Shown here piece by piece: positions 10,068-18,070 of a DNA stretch of 64,000 nt. Position numbers and translations under genes: made by a program. The DNA comes from Eubacteriales bacterium (GTDB lineage: Bacteria > Bacillota > Clostridia > Oscillospirales > CAG-382). The notes below the pieces were generated by a model, which worked only from the letters and a program-made list of their open reading frames with translations, ran no database searches and was not told the origin of the DNA. The stretch covers positions 51,957 through 115,956 of the forward strand of contig JAQVPJ010000006.1 in the NCBI GenBank assembly GCA_028702135.1. Direction: 5' to 3'. Position 1 is the first letter of the stretch. Each line of letters begins with the position of its first letter.

Positions 10068-10985
10068 TTAAGCAATCTGTCCCTTGGAGCCGTTAGTTGC
10101 TTCAAGGAATACGGTTTCGAGTGATTTATGCTCAAAGGTCATAGAAAACAGGGAGATATCGTTTTGAACGAGCATCTTTACCATCTCTGCGGCGTTTTCT
10201 TTTGTTGCAAGGAATAAAAGATTGTTATCAGCAACGGATACTTCGAGATTATGCTCTTTCAATAACGAAGCTGCTTTATCATTATCACTGACTGAGAGTA
10301 TATAATGAAGACGGTTGTCCTCGTCACGCTCTGAAATCAGATCCGATAGCGATTTTTGAGTAATCACTACTCCCTTTTCGATAATGCAGAGAGTATCGCA
10401 CATGAGTTCCATCTCAGCAAGAAGGTGGGAGGATACGAAAATCGCCGTTCCGTTTTTAGCAAGAACGCGGAGCATATCCCTGAGCTCCTTAATGCCGACC
10501 GGGTCGAGCCCGTTTGTAGGTTCGTCCAATACGAGCAAATTTGGTTTGTTTATCAATGCCTGCGCAACTCCGAGACGCTGCCGCATACCGAGCGAATACT
10601 TCTTAACCTTGTCGTTTAGCCTTCCGAGCAGCTTTACCTGTTCGGCGACCTCAAGCACTCTTTCTCTTCCGAGTCCGTGCATTTTAGCACAGAGCAGAAG
10701 GTTCTCATAACCTGATAAGTAGTTATACATATCAGGGCTTTCAATAATTCCGCCGACTTTTTCGAGCGCTTTCTCAAAATTGTTTTTAACGCTGTAACTG
10801 TTAATGTAAATTTCGCCTTCGTTGGCTTTCAACAACCCAAGCATTATTTTTATCGCGGTTGTCTTGCCAGCACCATTAGGTCCCAAAAAACCAAGTACTT
10901 CGCCCGCGCTGACGGTGAGCGAGACATTGCTCAGCACCTTCCGCGAGCCGAAGTATTTACTTACATTTCGCATTTCTAATATCAT
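10068..10985 (-). CDS. ABC exporter ATP-binding protein
   Basis: A 305-aa ATPase driving the adjacent ABC-2 permease. Visible motifs are Walker A (GPNGAGKTT), the signature YSLGMRQRLGVAQALI, Walker B (LLVLDEPTNGLDPVG) and the H-loop (SSHLL). The C-terminal extension of about 90 residues is typical of BcrA/NatA-type exporters. Start is the ATG at 10985, six bases after AAAGGA; a longer frame to 11078 lacks a ribosome binding site. No convincing promoter was found upstream; a TATAAT near 11050 has a poor -35. Substrate not predictable. Confidence 0.92.
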   Translation of the reverse strand: MILEMRNVSKYFGSRKVLSNVSLTVSAGEVLGFLGPNGAGKTTAIKIMLGLLKANEGEIYINSYSVKNNFEKALEKVGGIIESPDMYNYLSGYENLLLCAKMHGLGRERVLEVAEQVKLLGRLNDKVKKYSLGMRQRLGVAQALINKPNLLVLDEPTNGLDPVGIKELRDMLRVLAKNGTAIFVSSHLLAEMELMCDTLCIIEKGVVITQKSLSDLISERDEDNRLHYILSVSDNDKAASLLKEHNLEVSVADNNLLFLATKENAAEMVKMLVQNDISLFSMTFEHKSLETVFLEATNGSKGQIA

Positions 10986-11141
10986 TTCATATCCTTTCAC
11001 GCAAGAAAATTTGCGTTTTGCGATTTCGTTTATTTTTGTTCTTATATGATTATATATACGCAGAGAATTCGAAAACACCTTTTTTATGTATCCGAATTTT
11101 TAAAATAATAATCAGTATCCCTTTTTTTTTGCTTAAAAAGC

Positions 11142-11167
11142 TCAGGCAGGTATAATAATACCCGCCT
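11142..11167 (-). terminator. Terminator of the NatAB-like operon
   Basis: On the minus strand CAGGCGGGTA pairs with TACCTGCCTG across a six-base loop and is followed by AGCTTTTT. It lies 28 bases past the stop of the permease gene at 11195. Confidence 0.75.
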
Positions 11168-11194
11168 GTACTCCCGTTTTTACAGCAAGACTGC

Positions 11195-12436
11195 TTATAA
11201 CTTTGTTTTGTATAAAGCCCAGAGCTTCTGCTTTTTTCCGTAATTCAATACCGAAGCGGAGTAAATTCTTATGGAAATATAAGCAAAAATGATGATGAAT
11301 ATTATCAGCAGTACGATTGAAAGTATAATATCTACCGTTGCCACACTTCCGTTAAGTAGTTTGAATGGCATTATAAACGGCGACGAGAAAGGCAGCAACA
11401 TAGCGATTTTTGTCAGTAATCCATCGCTGCCCGAAACAGCGGCGACATAACCAAAATAAAAAGATATCAGCGAAATAAGCATTACCGGCATCATCGCCGA
11501 ATTTAAGTCCTCTATTTTGCTTACCGAAGCGCCGCATACCGAGTTCATAACAGAGTACAAAGAGTAACCTAAAATAAAGTACAGCAGAACAAGCAGCGCG
11601 GATTTAATCGTAAACGCGGAAAAAGATATGGGCATTCCCATAATAAGAAAATCTTCCGGTATGAGTGCTTTTATACATATCGCAGAAAAAGCGATAATGC
11701 CAGAGAACTGTAAAAGCCCGACTGCACCCATTCCGAGGCATTTTCCAATCAAAATCCGAGAGGGTTTTGCTGATACTACTAAGGTCTCCATAACTCTTGA
11801 GGTCTTCTCTGTAGCGACTGACATGGAAACACCGTATCCGTAATAATAAATAGCAAAGAAAATCAACATCGTCAGCAAAATACCGACCGTATAGCCACTG
11901 AAATTCATACCACCCGTAAAAGTCATCGTATATGGTAGCTCAATCTGCGCTGTTTCTATCGCAGTTTCGTTATATCCGAGCTTATTAAGGGTGTTTGTTA
12001 CATAAACTTTTGTCAGCGTCTCCGAAATCATCTCAGAGGGCACGCTGGACATAAAATCTCCGGTTGTTATTGTTATAAAGGGAAGGCCGTCCTTTTCTGT
12101 GATAGTAATAAGTGCGAGGTTCTTATTTTCCTGGAGCAGGTTGTTATATTCGGATATTTTATCGGCACTGCCTTCTTCGATAACAATTCCTGGTAGAGAT
12201 GATGCCAAAGTTTCCTTTGCACCGGATATAAGCTCTTTCTCATCAATGTAATAGCATGTGTACCCTACATAGTTGTCCGTATTATCATCCTCAAATGTGT
12301 TGATTATTCTCGGAATCATGGTAAGCACAAGTATGAGTATAAATATGATTATTGTGGAAATTATAAATGCTTTTTTTCTTACCGCATCGCGGAAGGTGTA
12401 ACCGAAAACAGTCTTTATCTGATTCAAATCATTCAC
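11195..12436 (-). CDS. NatB-like ABC-2 permease
   Basis: A 413-aa membrane protein of the ABC-2 (NatB/CcmB-like) class. It has an N-terminal helix at about residues 24-44, an extracytoplasmic domain to about 180, then a bundle of five to six helices. The cytoplasmic segment SVATEKTSRVMETLVVSAKPSRILIGK is the hallmark of Na+-exporter type NatB permeases. It overlaps its ATPase gene by eight bases, so the two are translationally coupled and form one exporter. By family it may expel Na+ or an amphipathic compound; there is no direct evidence here. A clear terminator follows. Confidence 0.9.
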   Translation of the reverse strand: MNDLNQIKTVFGYTFRDAVRKKAFIISTIIIFILILVLTMIPRIINTFEDDNTDNYVGYTCYYIDEKELISGAKETLASSLPGIVIEEGSADKISEYNNLLQENKNLALITITEKDGLPFITITTGDFMSSVPSEMISETLTKVYVTNTLNKLGYNETAIETAQIELPYTMTFTGGMNFSGYTVGILLTMLIFFAIYYYGYGVSMSVATEKTSRVMETLVVSAKPSRILIGKCLGMGAVGLLQFSGIIAFSAICIKALIPEDFLIMGMPISFSAFTIKSALLVLLYFILGYSLYSVMNSVCGASVSKIEDLNSAMMPVMLISLISFYFGYVAAVSGSDGLLTKIAMLLPFSSPFIMPFKLLNGSVATVDIILSIVLLIIFIIIFAYISIRIYSASVLNYGKKQKLWALYKTKL

Positions 12437-13319
12437 CTACCTTCTGAATAAATATCTCATTGAGGGAGGGTTCCTTGACGATATATTTTATTGGGAAAAT
12501 CCCTTCGTTGATAAGCTTTTTCAAAAATGACTGCGCCATTTCATCTCCTGTGATTCTGTACTCCGATTCGTCCGCACGCCTGCTTATTAGCTCCAAACCT
12601 GCTTCATTCGCATATAGGGCAATATCCTGTTCGCAGGATATTATAAGGTTTGTATGCCCATAACCTTTTTTTATCTCCTTCAAATTGCCCTGAAGCACGG
12701 ATTTTCCTTTATGAAGCATTAATATATCCTCGCAGTATTCCTCGACTGTTGACATCTGATGACTGCTCATGACAACAAAACGCTTTTCAAGAACAAGCTC
12801 ATGGATTAGATTGTTCAATGTATTGGTGTTTACCGGGTCAAGGCCGGAGAAGGGTTCATCCAGAAAAATCAATTCCGGATTGTGAATCAGTGTTGTAATA
12901 AGCTGTACTTTCTGCTGATTCCCTTTTGAGAGTTTTTCAGCCGGTACATCCCTGTATTCGGAGACACCGAGCCTTTCCATATAGTCAAGAGCGGACTTTT
13001 TAGCATCGGTTTTGCTCATCCCCCTCAGCGTACCGAAGTATACAAGCTGCTCAAGCACCTTTGTTTTCATGTAAATGCCCCTCTCCTCAGGCATATAACC
13101 GAAGCTGAGGTTCTCGCGGCTGATTTTTTTTTCGTTCCATTCGGCTTTTCCGCTGTCAGCACTCATGATTCCGAGAATTGTTCTTATGCAGGTTGTTTTT
13201 CCTGCCCCGTTTGTACCGATCAGGCCGAATACGCCGGGCTTTTCCATTGAAAAGCTGATATCGTTTACGGCGATATTACTACCGAACGATTTTATCATGT
13301 TTTTGATATGAAGTCCCAT
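12429..13319 (-). CDS. NatA-like ABC exporter ATPase
   Basis: A 296-aa ATPase that powers the overlapping NatB-like permease. Walker A is GTNGAGKTT, the signature is LSKGNQQKVQLITTLI, Walker B is LIFLDEPFSGLDPVN, and the H-loop is SSHQM. The LSKGNQQ signature and the YMPEERGIY Q-loop region are characteristic of the NatA branch. Start ATG has AAGGAG upstream. The operon is driven by a textbook promoter whose -10 overlaps a long inverted repeat (13342-13373), so it is very likely controlled by a dimeric repressor not encoded next to it. Confidence 0.93.
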   Translation of the reverse strand: MGLHIKNMIKSFGSNIAVNDISFSMEKPGVFGLIGTNGAGKTTCIRTILGIMSADSGKAEWNEKKISRENLSFGYMPEERGIYMKTKVLEQLVYFGTLRGMSKTDAKKSALDYMERLGVSEYRDVPAEKLSKGNQQKVQLITTLIHNPELIFLDEPFSGLDPVNTNTLNNLIHELVLEKRFVVMSSHQMSTVEEYCEDILMLHKGKSVLQGNLKEIKKGYGHTNLIISCEQDIALYANEAGLELISRRADESEYRITGDEMAQSFLKKLINEGIFPIKYIVKEPSLNEIFIQKVGE

Positions 13320-13341
13320 ACTTTCTCCTTGTTGGTTTTTA

Positions 13342-13395
13342 TATAATTGTATTAGTCACATAATACAATTATACATGCAACTTTTGTTTTGTCAA
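13342..13395 (-). promoter_or_regulatory. Strong promoter with overlapping palindromic operator
   Basis: On the minus strand TTGACA (13395-13390) is followed after 16 bases by TATAAT (13373-13368). The -10 forms the start of a perfect inverted repeat: 13-base arms at 13342-13354 and 13361-13373 around the spacer gtcaca. The inner arms read TTGTATTA and TAATACAA. Placement over the -10 and start site is that of a repressor operator. The regulator family is not identifiable from the site alone. Confidence 0.85.
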
Positions 13396-13493
13396 TACTT
13401 AATTTAAACAAATATTATAAATAGGACTACTTAACTTTCGTTTTCGCACATTTTGTTTTTTCGTTTTCATTTAATAAATAGAATGCCTTTGAT

Positions 13494-14309
13494 TTAAAGT
13501 CCGTTCTTCAGATTGCGAAGATTCTCCAATAAAGCGTTTTTCCCGCGCCAAGAAAAAGCGTACTTTGAGAATTGCTCATCAGATAAGGATGCTATCAGTT
13601 CTTCGGAAATGCTGTTGAGGCGGCATATGCTGAAATAATCGAGTCCGGATAACTTTTTACCTTTGTTGAGAGGGCATACATTCTGGCATATATCGCATCC
13701 CCAGGCGATATTACCGCTTTTTAATAACAGAAATTCCTCTTTCGTCTTAACCTTTTTTTGAGAAATATATGATAGACACTTCTCTTTTATAATACCTTTT
13801 ACCGAAATAGCATCCGCGGGACAGTTAAGCTCGCAAATCCTGCAATCCGTACAGGGTTTTATTTCCGTTTCGGTCACGGGCAGGGAAAGCGTTGTCAGTA
13901 ACGAACCTATAAAAACATAGCTGCCGTATAGCTGGTTTATTAATAGAGAATTTCTACCGATAATGCCAAGCCCAGCTCTCGCTGCGGCAAGTTTTTCGTT
14001 GATCGGCGAATGGTCGCAAAAACCGAAAAAATACTCACCGCAAAAAGCATCGTTAAGTTTTGGTATTATTCTAAGATACAATTCGTGAAAAAAAGCATGA
14101 TAATCCATTGACCTGGCGAAATCTGCCACTCCGAAACTGTCGGTATTTTTATCTTTGGTTTTATAGGGAACAAGGAAGACGATACAGCTGTTAATCCGCA
14201 TGCCAGCGGGTAAAAGATGCGGATTGATTATCTCAAAGGACTCCGCGCTGATTACACCTGTTTGATCTATCCCCTCATCAGCAAAAATGCACTTTATTTT
14301 GTTAAGCAT
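13494..14309 (-). CDS. QueG-like iron-sulfur reductase (epoxyqueuosine reductase family)
   Basis: A 271-aa protein related to epoxyqueuosine reductase, which performs the last step of queuosine synthesis in tRNA using cobalamin and two 4Fe-4S clusters. Visible are the AGLGIIGRNSLLINQLYGSY core and two cluster motifs (CTDCRICELNCP and CDICQNVCP). It is shorter than typical QueG (about 310-390 aa) and lacks any C-terminal HEAT-like extension, so it may be a divergent QueG-like reductase rather than true QueG. Start is the ATG at 14309, six bases after GGAG; a GTG four codons earlier is less well placed. It stands alone between unrelated operons. Confidence 0.8.
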   Translation of the reverse strand: MLNKIKCIFADEGIDQTGVISAESFEIINPHLLPAGMRINSCIVFLVPYKTKDKNTDSFGVADFARSMDYHAFFHELYLRIIPKLNDAFCGEYFFGFCDHSPINEKLAAARAGLGIIGRNSLLINQLYGSYVFIGSLLTTLSLPVTETEIKPCTDCRICELNCPADAISVKGIIKEKCLSYISQKKVKTKEEFLLLKSGNIAWGCDICQNVCPLNKGKKLSGLDYFSICRLNSISEELIASLSDEQFSKYAFSWRGKNALLENLRNLKNGL

Positions 14310-14401
14310 AATACGCTCCACTTCCCGAAAGGTATAAATGATAAAAATAATTAACGCAGATAAGTAAAATCAACACTCATCTTATTAATTACTTTGATTT
14401 C

Positions 14402-14447
14402 TGTAATAAAAAGCCGCAAAACCTACCCCTAAGGATGAGCTTTGCGG
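14402..14447 (-). terminator. Terminator of the rpsF-ssb-rpsR operon
   Basis: On the minus strand CCGCAAA and TTTGCGG pair across a 20-base loop and are followed by CTTTTTATT, eight bases past the rpsR stop codon. Confidence 0.75.
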
Positions 14448-14454
14448 TGTGTGT

Positions 14455-14727
14455 TTAATCGGATACGTAGGGTATCAAAGCAATCTGTCTTGCACGTTTA
14501 ACGGCTTCGGTAAGCTGTCTTTGGTGCTTTGCACAGGTACCTGTAACTCTGCGTGGAAGGATTTTTGCTCTTTCGGACAGATTCTTTCTCAATCTGGGGA
14601 TATCCTTGTAGTCTATGAATGCAACGTTTTCGGCACAGAAGGCGCAAACCTTCTTTTTTTTGCGGGGACGAAACGATTTTTGAGAATCTCTGTCATTTTT
14701 ATCTCTGTCTTTATAATCTTTATCCAA
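14455..14727 (-). CDS. rpsR: 30S ribosomal protein S18
   Basis: A 90-aa ribosomal protein that binds the small-subunit platform together with S6. The core is [27 protein letters not shown] in two parts around residues 37-63, with CAFC plus CAKH forming the zinc-binding (C+) version of S18. The N-terminus carries an unusual run of alternating Asp, Lys and Arg. The start is TTG with GGAGG eight bases upstream. It closes the rpsF-ssb-rpsR operon and is followed by a terminator. No second S18 copy is visible. Confidence 0.97.
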   Translation of the reverse strand: MDKDYKDRDKNDRDSQKSFRPRKKKKVCAFCAENVAFIDYKDIPRLRKNLSERAKILPRRVTGTCAKHQRQLTEAVKRARQIALIPYVSD

Positions 14728-14774
14728 ATCGATAACCTCCTTTTAAGTTTTGCGAAAATATTAGATTGTTCTTA

Positions 14775-15209
14775 TTAGAACGGCAGCTCGTCGTCGGCGG
14801 CTAAATCCTCAAAGGAAGACTCGCCGGAGGAGCTGTAATTAGGCACTTCACGCGGTGTGTAATCTTTAGGAGAGCCGTCTCCGGACTTCTTCTCAACAAA
14901 AGTAACCTCGTCGGCAACGACTTCGGTGGTGTATCTTTTGTTGTTGTCCTTATCCGTCCATGAACGTGTCTGCAGTGAACCACAGACTAAAATCCCTTTG
15001 CCTTTTGAAAAATATCGGGTAACAAACTCGGCTGTCTGTCTCCAGCAAACAATATCGATAAAGTCGGTTTGCGGAGTTTCGCCCTGTCTTGTAAACCGCC
15101 TGCCGACAGCAATTCGGAAAGATGTAACGGCAATGCCGTTGGCTGTTTGCTTAAGCTCGGGGTCAGCAACCAGATTACCCACTAAAATAACCTTGTTAAA
15201 GCCTGCCAT
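14775..15209 (-). CDS. ssb: Single-stranded DNA-binding protein
   Basis: A 144-aa SSB with an N-terminal OB fold (about residues 1-110, beginning MAGFNKVILVGNLVADPE), a flexible linker rich in Ser and acidic residues, and the acidic tip DDELPF that recruits replication and repair partners. It protects single-stranded DNA during replication. It sits between rpsF and rpsR, the conserved operon order in Firmicutes. A GAGGTGGG site precedes the ATG. Confidence 0.97.
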   Translation of the reverse strand: MAGFNKVILVGNLVADPELKQTANGIAVTSFRIAVGRRFTRQGETPQTDFIDIVCWRQTAEFVTRYFSKGKGILVCGSLQTRSWTDKDNNKRYTTEVVADEVTFVEKKSGDGSPKDYTPREVPNYSSSGESSFEDLAADDELPF

Positions 15210-15228
15210 ATAGACCCACCTCTCTTTG

Positions 15229-15522
15229 TTACTTCTCGCACTTAATTATGAGCGAACGCAAAATACCATCTGTAATGTTGTAAATTCTGTCAAGCTCCAT
15301 CGGAAAATCGTTAGCTGACGTGAACTTAACATATACATAATAACCTTCGGTATAATCATCAATAGGGTAGGCAAGTCTCCTTGTGCCCCATTCATTGGTC
15401 ACTTCAATAACACCGTTTGCCGAAATGAGAGAAGTGAACTTCTCGACAAGATCCTTTACAGCATCCTCGCCGAGAGAATTGTTGATGATGAAGATTGTTT
15501 CGTACAGGTTTTTCTGCTTCAT
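15229..15522 (-). CDS. rpsF: 30S ribosomal protein S6
   Basis: A 97-aa ribosomal protein beginning MKQKNLYETIFIINNS, with the WGTRRLAYPIDDYTEGYYVY core typical of S6. It forms a heterodimer with S18 on the 30S platform. Start is the ATG at 15522, seven bases after AGGAGG; an upstream frame reaching 15585 is leader RNA. It is the first gene of rpsF-ssb-rpsR. In many bacteria the S6-S18 dimer represses this operon by binding the rpsF leader; the leader here is about 106 bases long and can fold (see leader entry). Confidence 0.97.
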   Translation of the reverse strand: MKQKNLYETIFIINNSLGEDAVKDLVEKFTSLISANGVIEVTNEWGTRRLAYPIDDYTEGYYVYVKFTSANDFPMELDRIYNITDGILRSLIIKCEK

Positions 15523-15663
15523 AATTGCACCTCCTTCTGGACTTATACCCGAAGCCGCATAGCTCCGGAGCGACCTGCTCCTCATTTTTCAGAGCAGATA
15601 AGGAGAAAACTTAAAAGTTTTCAAATTTCGTGTTATTCTATCACGAAAAAAAATACTTGTCAA
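15523..15663 (-). promoter_or_regulatory. rpsF promoter and structured leader
   Basis: On the minus strand TTGACA (15663-15658), a 17-base spacer and TAGAAT (15640-15635) predict a start near 15628. The leader of about 106 bases holds the stem GGAGC/GCTCC next to a CCGGAGC element and ends in AGAAGGAGG. This resembles the autoregulatory S6:S18 leader motif known in rpsF operons, but I could not align it to the consensus. Confidence 0.6.
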
Positions 15664-15703
15664 TAGCTGAGTATAAATATTTCGGAACATAAGAACATTT
15701 ATT

Positions 15704-16297
15704 CTACCTTATTAAATCAATAATTGCCCGCAGAGTATTTTCATTCAGAGCGCCGATGAAATGTGTCTCGACATTTCCGTTTTTATTTATTACAAAGGTA
15801 TGAGGTATCGGATTTATAGAATATGCTGTGCTCGCGGAATCCTCAGTATCAAAATAAACAGGGAAGGTATAGCCCTCATCTGTTATAAATTCTTTAACGG
15901 AGCTGACAGTTTCGCTTTTTCCGTCGGTAAGGTTTATCATCATAAAAACGACTTCTTCTCCGAATTCTTTATAAAGCTCTTCAAAAACAGGCATCTCTCC
16001 TCTGCACGGTCCGCACCAAGACGCCCAGAAATTAATTATTATCGGTTTGCCGTAAAAATCCGACAGTGACACGATATTGCCCTCATAATCGAGAACGGAA
16101 AAGTCAGGAGCGGTATTTTCCTGTTCGCTTTTATTATTTTCATCCGATTTTGAAACGCTCCCGGTATCCCGACTTTCATCGGACTGTGTATAGACTGGAG
16201 TATAATCGTCTTTTATACTATCATAGACAAGCTTTCCGACGACAAAAACAAGAACTATAAATAATAATAATATCAAAACAGTGGTTTTCTGATTCAT
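15704..16297 (-). CDS. Membrane-anchored TlpA-like thioredoxin
   Basis: A 197-aa extracytoplasmic thiol-disulfide protein. An N-terminal helix (about residues 7-23) anchors it, a polar linker follows to about 60, and the TlpA/ResA-type thioredoxin fold spans about 62-197. The active site is WCGPC (C95, C98) and the cis-Pro region is INPIPHTFVINKNG. It is expected to receive electrons through the membrane from the CcdA homologue encoded two genes upstream and reduce exported protein thiols or peroxides. All three genes are on one strand with gaps of 17 and 24 bases, forming a compact ccdA-flavoprotein-tlpA operon. Confidence 0.9.
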   Translation of the reverse strand: MNQKTTVLILLLFIVLVFVVGKLVYDSIKDDYTPVYTQSDESRDTGSVSKSDENNKSEQENTAPDFSVLDYEGNIVSLSDFYGKPIIINFWASWCGPCRGEMPVFEELYKEFGEEVVFMMINLTDGKSETVSSVKEFITDEGYTFPVYFDTEDSASTAYSINPIPHTFVINKNGNVETHFIGALNENTLRAIIDLIR

Positions 16298-16321
16298 ATC
16301 TAATCCTTTTCTTCCATAATT

Positions 16322-17197
16322 TTATCCGACATCTCTGTTTTTTCTTACAAAATCAATTGCAGATAATGCTGCTTTTGTACCTTCTCCGACTGCGACCGAA
16401 ACCTGCATAATGCCGCCGGTGCAATCCCCCGCTGCGAAAAGACCTGGTAGATTCGTACACATTTTATCGTCGACAATGATATTGTTCCCGTTTATAGCTA
16501 CTCCGAGTTTGCGAGCAAGGTCGGCTGCTGCTGCGGTTCCGATTGCAACGAACAACCCGGATAGTGAAATACGAGTGTTGTCGGCCAACTCTACTCCCTC
16601 GAGCTTTTGCCCGCCGAAGAGTGCCGATATGGGAGTTTTTATTATTTTCACATAGGGAGGAAAGACGGTTTGCAGCTCATTGTTGTTTGTAAAAAGAGTG
16701 ACTTCAGAGGCGACATTCAACAGCTCGTTGACCTCATGAAGAGCAAATTCTCCGTTGCCGATAACTCCGACACTTTTATTCTTGTGGAAAAAAGCGTCAC
16801 AGACCGCGCAGTAACTTACTCCTCTGCCCTCGAATTCCGTAAGACCTTTTACCCTCAGCTTCTGACGTGATGCTCCCGTTGTAAAAATTACGGTTTTTGA
16901 TTGCATAACAGTATCTGCCGTCGTTATTGTAAAAATACCATCCCAATCAACGCTTATAACTTCGCTGTTGATTATTTTTGCTCCGAGACGTCTTGCCTGT
17001 TCTATACCTTTTTTTATCAGCTCGCGACCGGAGAGCGGCTGTTCAAAGCCGAAGTAATTCTCAATCAAATGCGCTTTTTGAAGAGCACTGTTATCAAGCC
17101 CGATAACGGTGGTTGAAAGACCTCCGCGGCAGGTATATATCGCCGCTGAAAGACCGGCAGGTCCGCTACCGATAATAATTACGTCATCCATATTCAT
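16322..17197 (-). CDS. Thioredoxin reductase-like FAD/NAD(P) oxidoreductase
   Basis: A 291-aa flavoprotein of the thioredoxin reductase family. It has the N-terminal FAD-binding GSGPAGLSAA motif (about residue 10), the redox-active CAVC pair (C130, C133), a second dinucleotide motif GNGEFALHEV in which the usual GGGxSA is changed, and the C-terminal FAD motif GLFAAGDCTGG. The altered second motif means the electron donor may not be plain NADPH; ferredoxin-linked relatives are known in Clostridia. Its place between ccdA and tlpA suggests that it or a cytosolic thioredoxin feeds electrons to CcdA. Confidence 0.88.
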   Translation of the reverse strand: MNMDDVIIIGSGPAGLSAAIYTCRGGLSTTVIGLDNSALQKAHLIENYFGFEQPLSGRELIKKGIEQARRLGAKIINSEVISVDWDGIFTITTADTVMQSKTVIFTTGASRQKLRVKGLTEFEGRGVSYCAVCDAFFHKNKSVGVIGNGEFALHEVNELLNVASEVTLFTNNNELQTVFPPYVKIIKTPISALFGGQKLEGVELADNTRISLSGLFVAIGTAAAADLARKLGVAINGNNIIVDDKMCTNLPGLFAAGDCTGGIMQVSVAVGEGTKAALSAIDFVRKNRDVG

Positions 17198-17214
17198 TAA
17201 ACTTCCTTTCTGTT

Positions 17215-17877
17215 TCAGCTCAACAATGATGTCAGAACTCTCATATATCCTGTAATCATCAATATTCCGACGAGAATTAAAAATATTCCCGAAACCGTAT
17301 TTATAATTTTGTAATGCTTTTTAATGTAATCAAACGCTGATTTGAGCCGGTTTATCAGTATCGCGCTCAAAATGAAAGGTATACCTAATCCGATCGAATA
17401 CGATATGAGCATTAAAGCACCCTTCAATGCACCGCCCGACTTAGCTGCCTGAAGAAGAGCCGTGCCCAGAAAAGCACCCACACACGGGGAAAGGCTTACG
17501 GAAAAAACCATTCCGAACACTACCGCAGACAGAAATCGCGGTTCTTCTTTCTTAGTGAACCTGTGCGAACCGAATAAAGGAAGCCTGAACACTCCCAAAA
17601 AGCCAAGTGCTAAAAAAATGATTATTATTCCGGATATTACGTCAAAAATCCTTGAATTGCTTGCTATAAAAGAGCCGATAGTACCTGCAAAAAGTCCGAG
17701 GGTTACAAAGACAACTGAAAATCCGATGAAGAAGCCAAAGGTGTTTTTTATTACCGTAGCTAATTTTGATTCTTCTTTGCCCCCTGCGAAATATAATAAA
17801 TAGACCGGTATCATCGGAAGCATGCACGGGGATATGAACGAGATAATCCCTTCTAAAAATGTCAGTAAATACTCCAT
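17215..17877 (-). CDS. CcdA/DsbD-type transmembrane electron transporter
   Basis: A 220-aa polytopic protein with about six membrane helices. It carries the two conserved cysteines of the family, in helix 1 (ISPCMLP, C18) and helix 4 (LSPCVGAFLG, C132), which shuttle reducing equivalents from cytoplasmic thioredoxin to outside thioredoxin-like proteins. No cytochrome c or maturation genes are nearby, so a role in general extracytoplasmic thiol reduction is more likely than cytochrome biogenesis. It heads the operon with the flavoprotein and TlpA-like genes. GAGG lies nine bases upstream of the ATG. Confidence 0.92.
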   Translation of the reverse strand: MEYLLTFLEGIISFISPCMLPMIPVYLLYFAGGKEESKLATVIKNTFGFFIGFSVVFVTLGLFAGTIGSFIASNSRIFDVISGIIIIFLALGFLGVFRLPLFGSHRFTKKEEPRFLSAVVFGMVFSVSLSPCVGAFLGTALLQAAKSGGALKGALMLISYSIGLGIPFILSAILINRLKSAFDYIKKHYKIINTVSGIFLILVGILMITGYMRVLTSLLS

Positions 17878-17918
17878 TCTTTAACCTCACATAATACTGG
17901 TGCTGTAAATTTTACCTT

Positions 17919-17924
17919 ATTATA
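17919..17924 (-). promoter_or_regulatory. Extended -10 promoter of the ccdA operon
   Basis: The minus strand has TGGTATAAT, an extended -10 element, 42 bases upstream of the ccdA start. No good -35 lies at the right distance. The region also separates this operon from the divergent metF promoter. Confidence 0.45.
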
Positions 17925-18008
17925 CCAGAAGGCGGTTTTGTTTTATGTAACCTTGTCACAGAATGTGTGTATATAAAAAATCTATATCAGGATATAAAAA
18001 AGTAATAC

Positions 18009-18037
18009 TTTACTATACCGATTAAATATTGTATAAT
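18009..18037 (+). promoter_or_regulatory. Promoter of metF
   Basis: TTTACT at 18009-18014 and TATAAT at 18032-18037 are separated by 17 bases. The predicted start near 18044 lies after an in-frame ATG at 18029 and so supports the internal metF start at 18071. Confidence 0.6.
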
Positions 18038-18070
18038 ACATTTAATATTATTAACGAAAAGAGAATTGAT

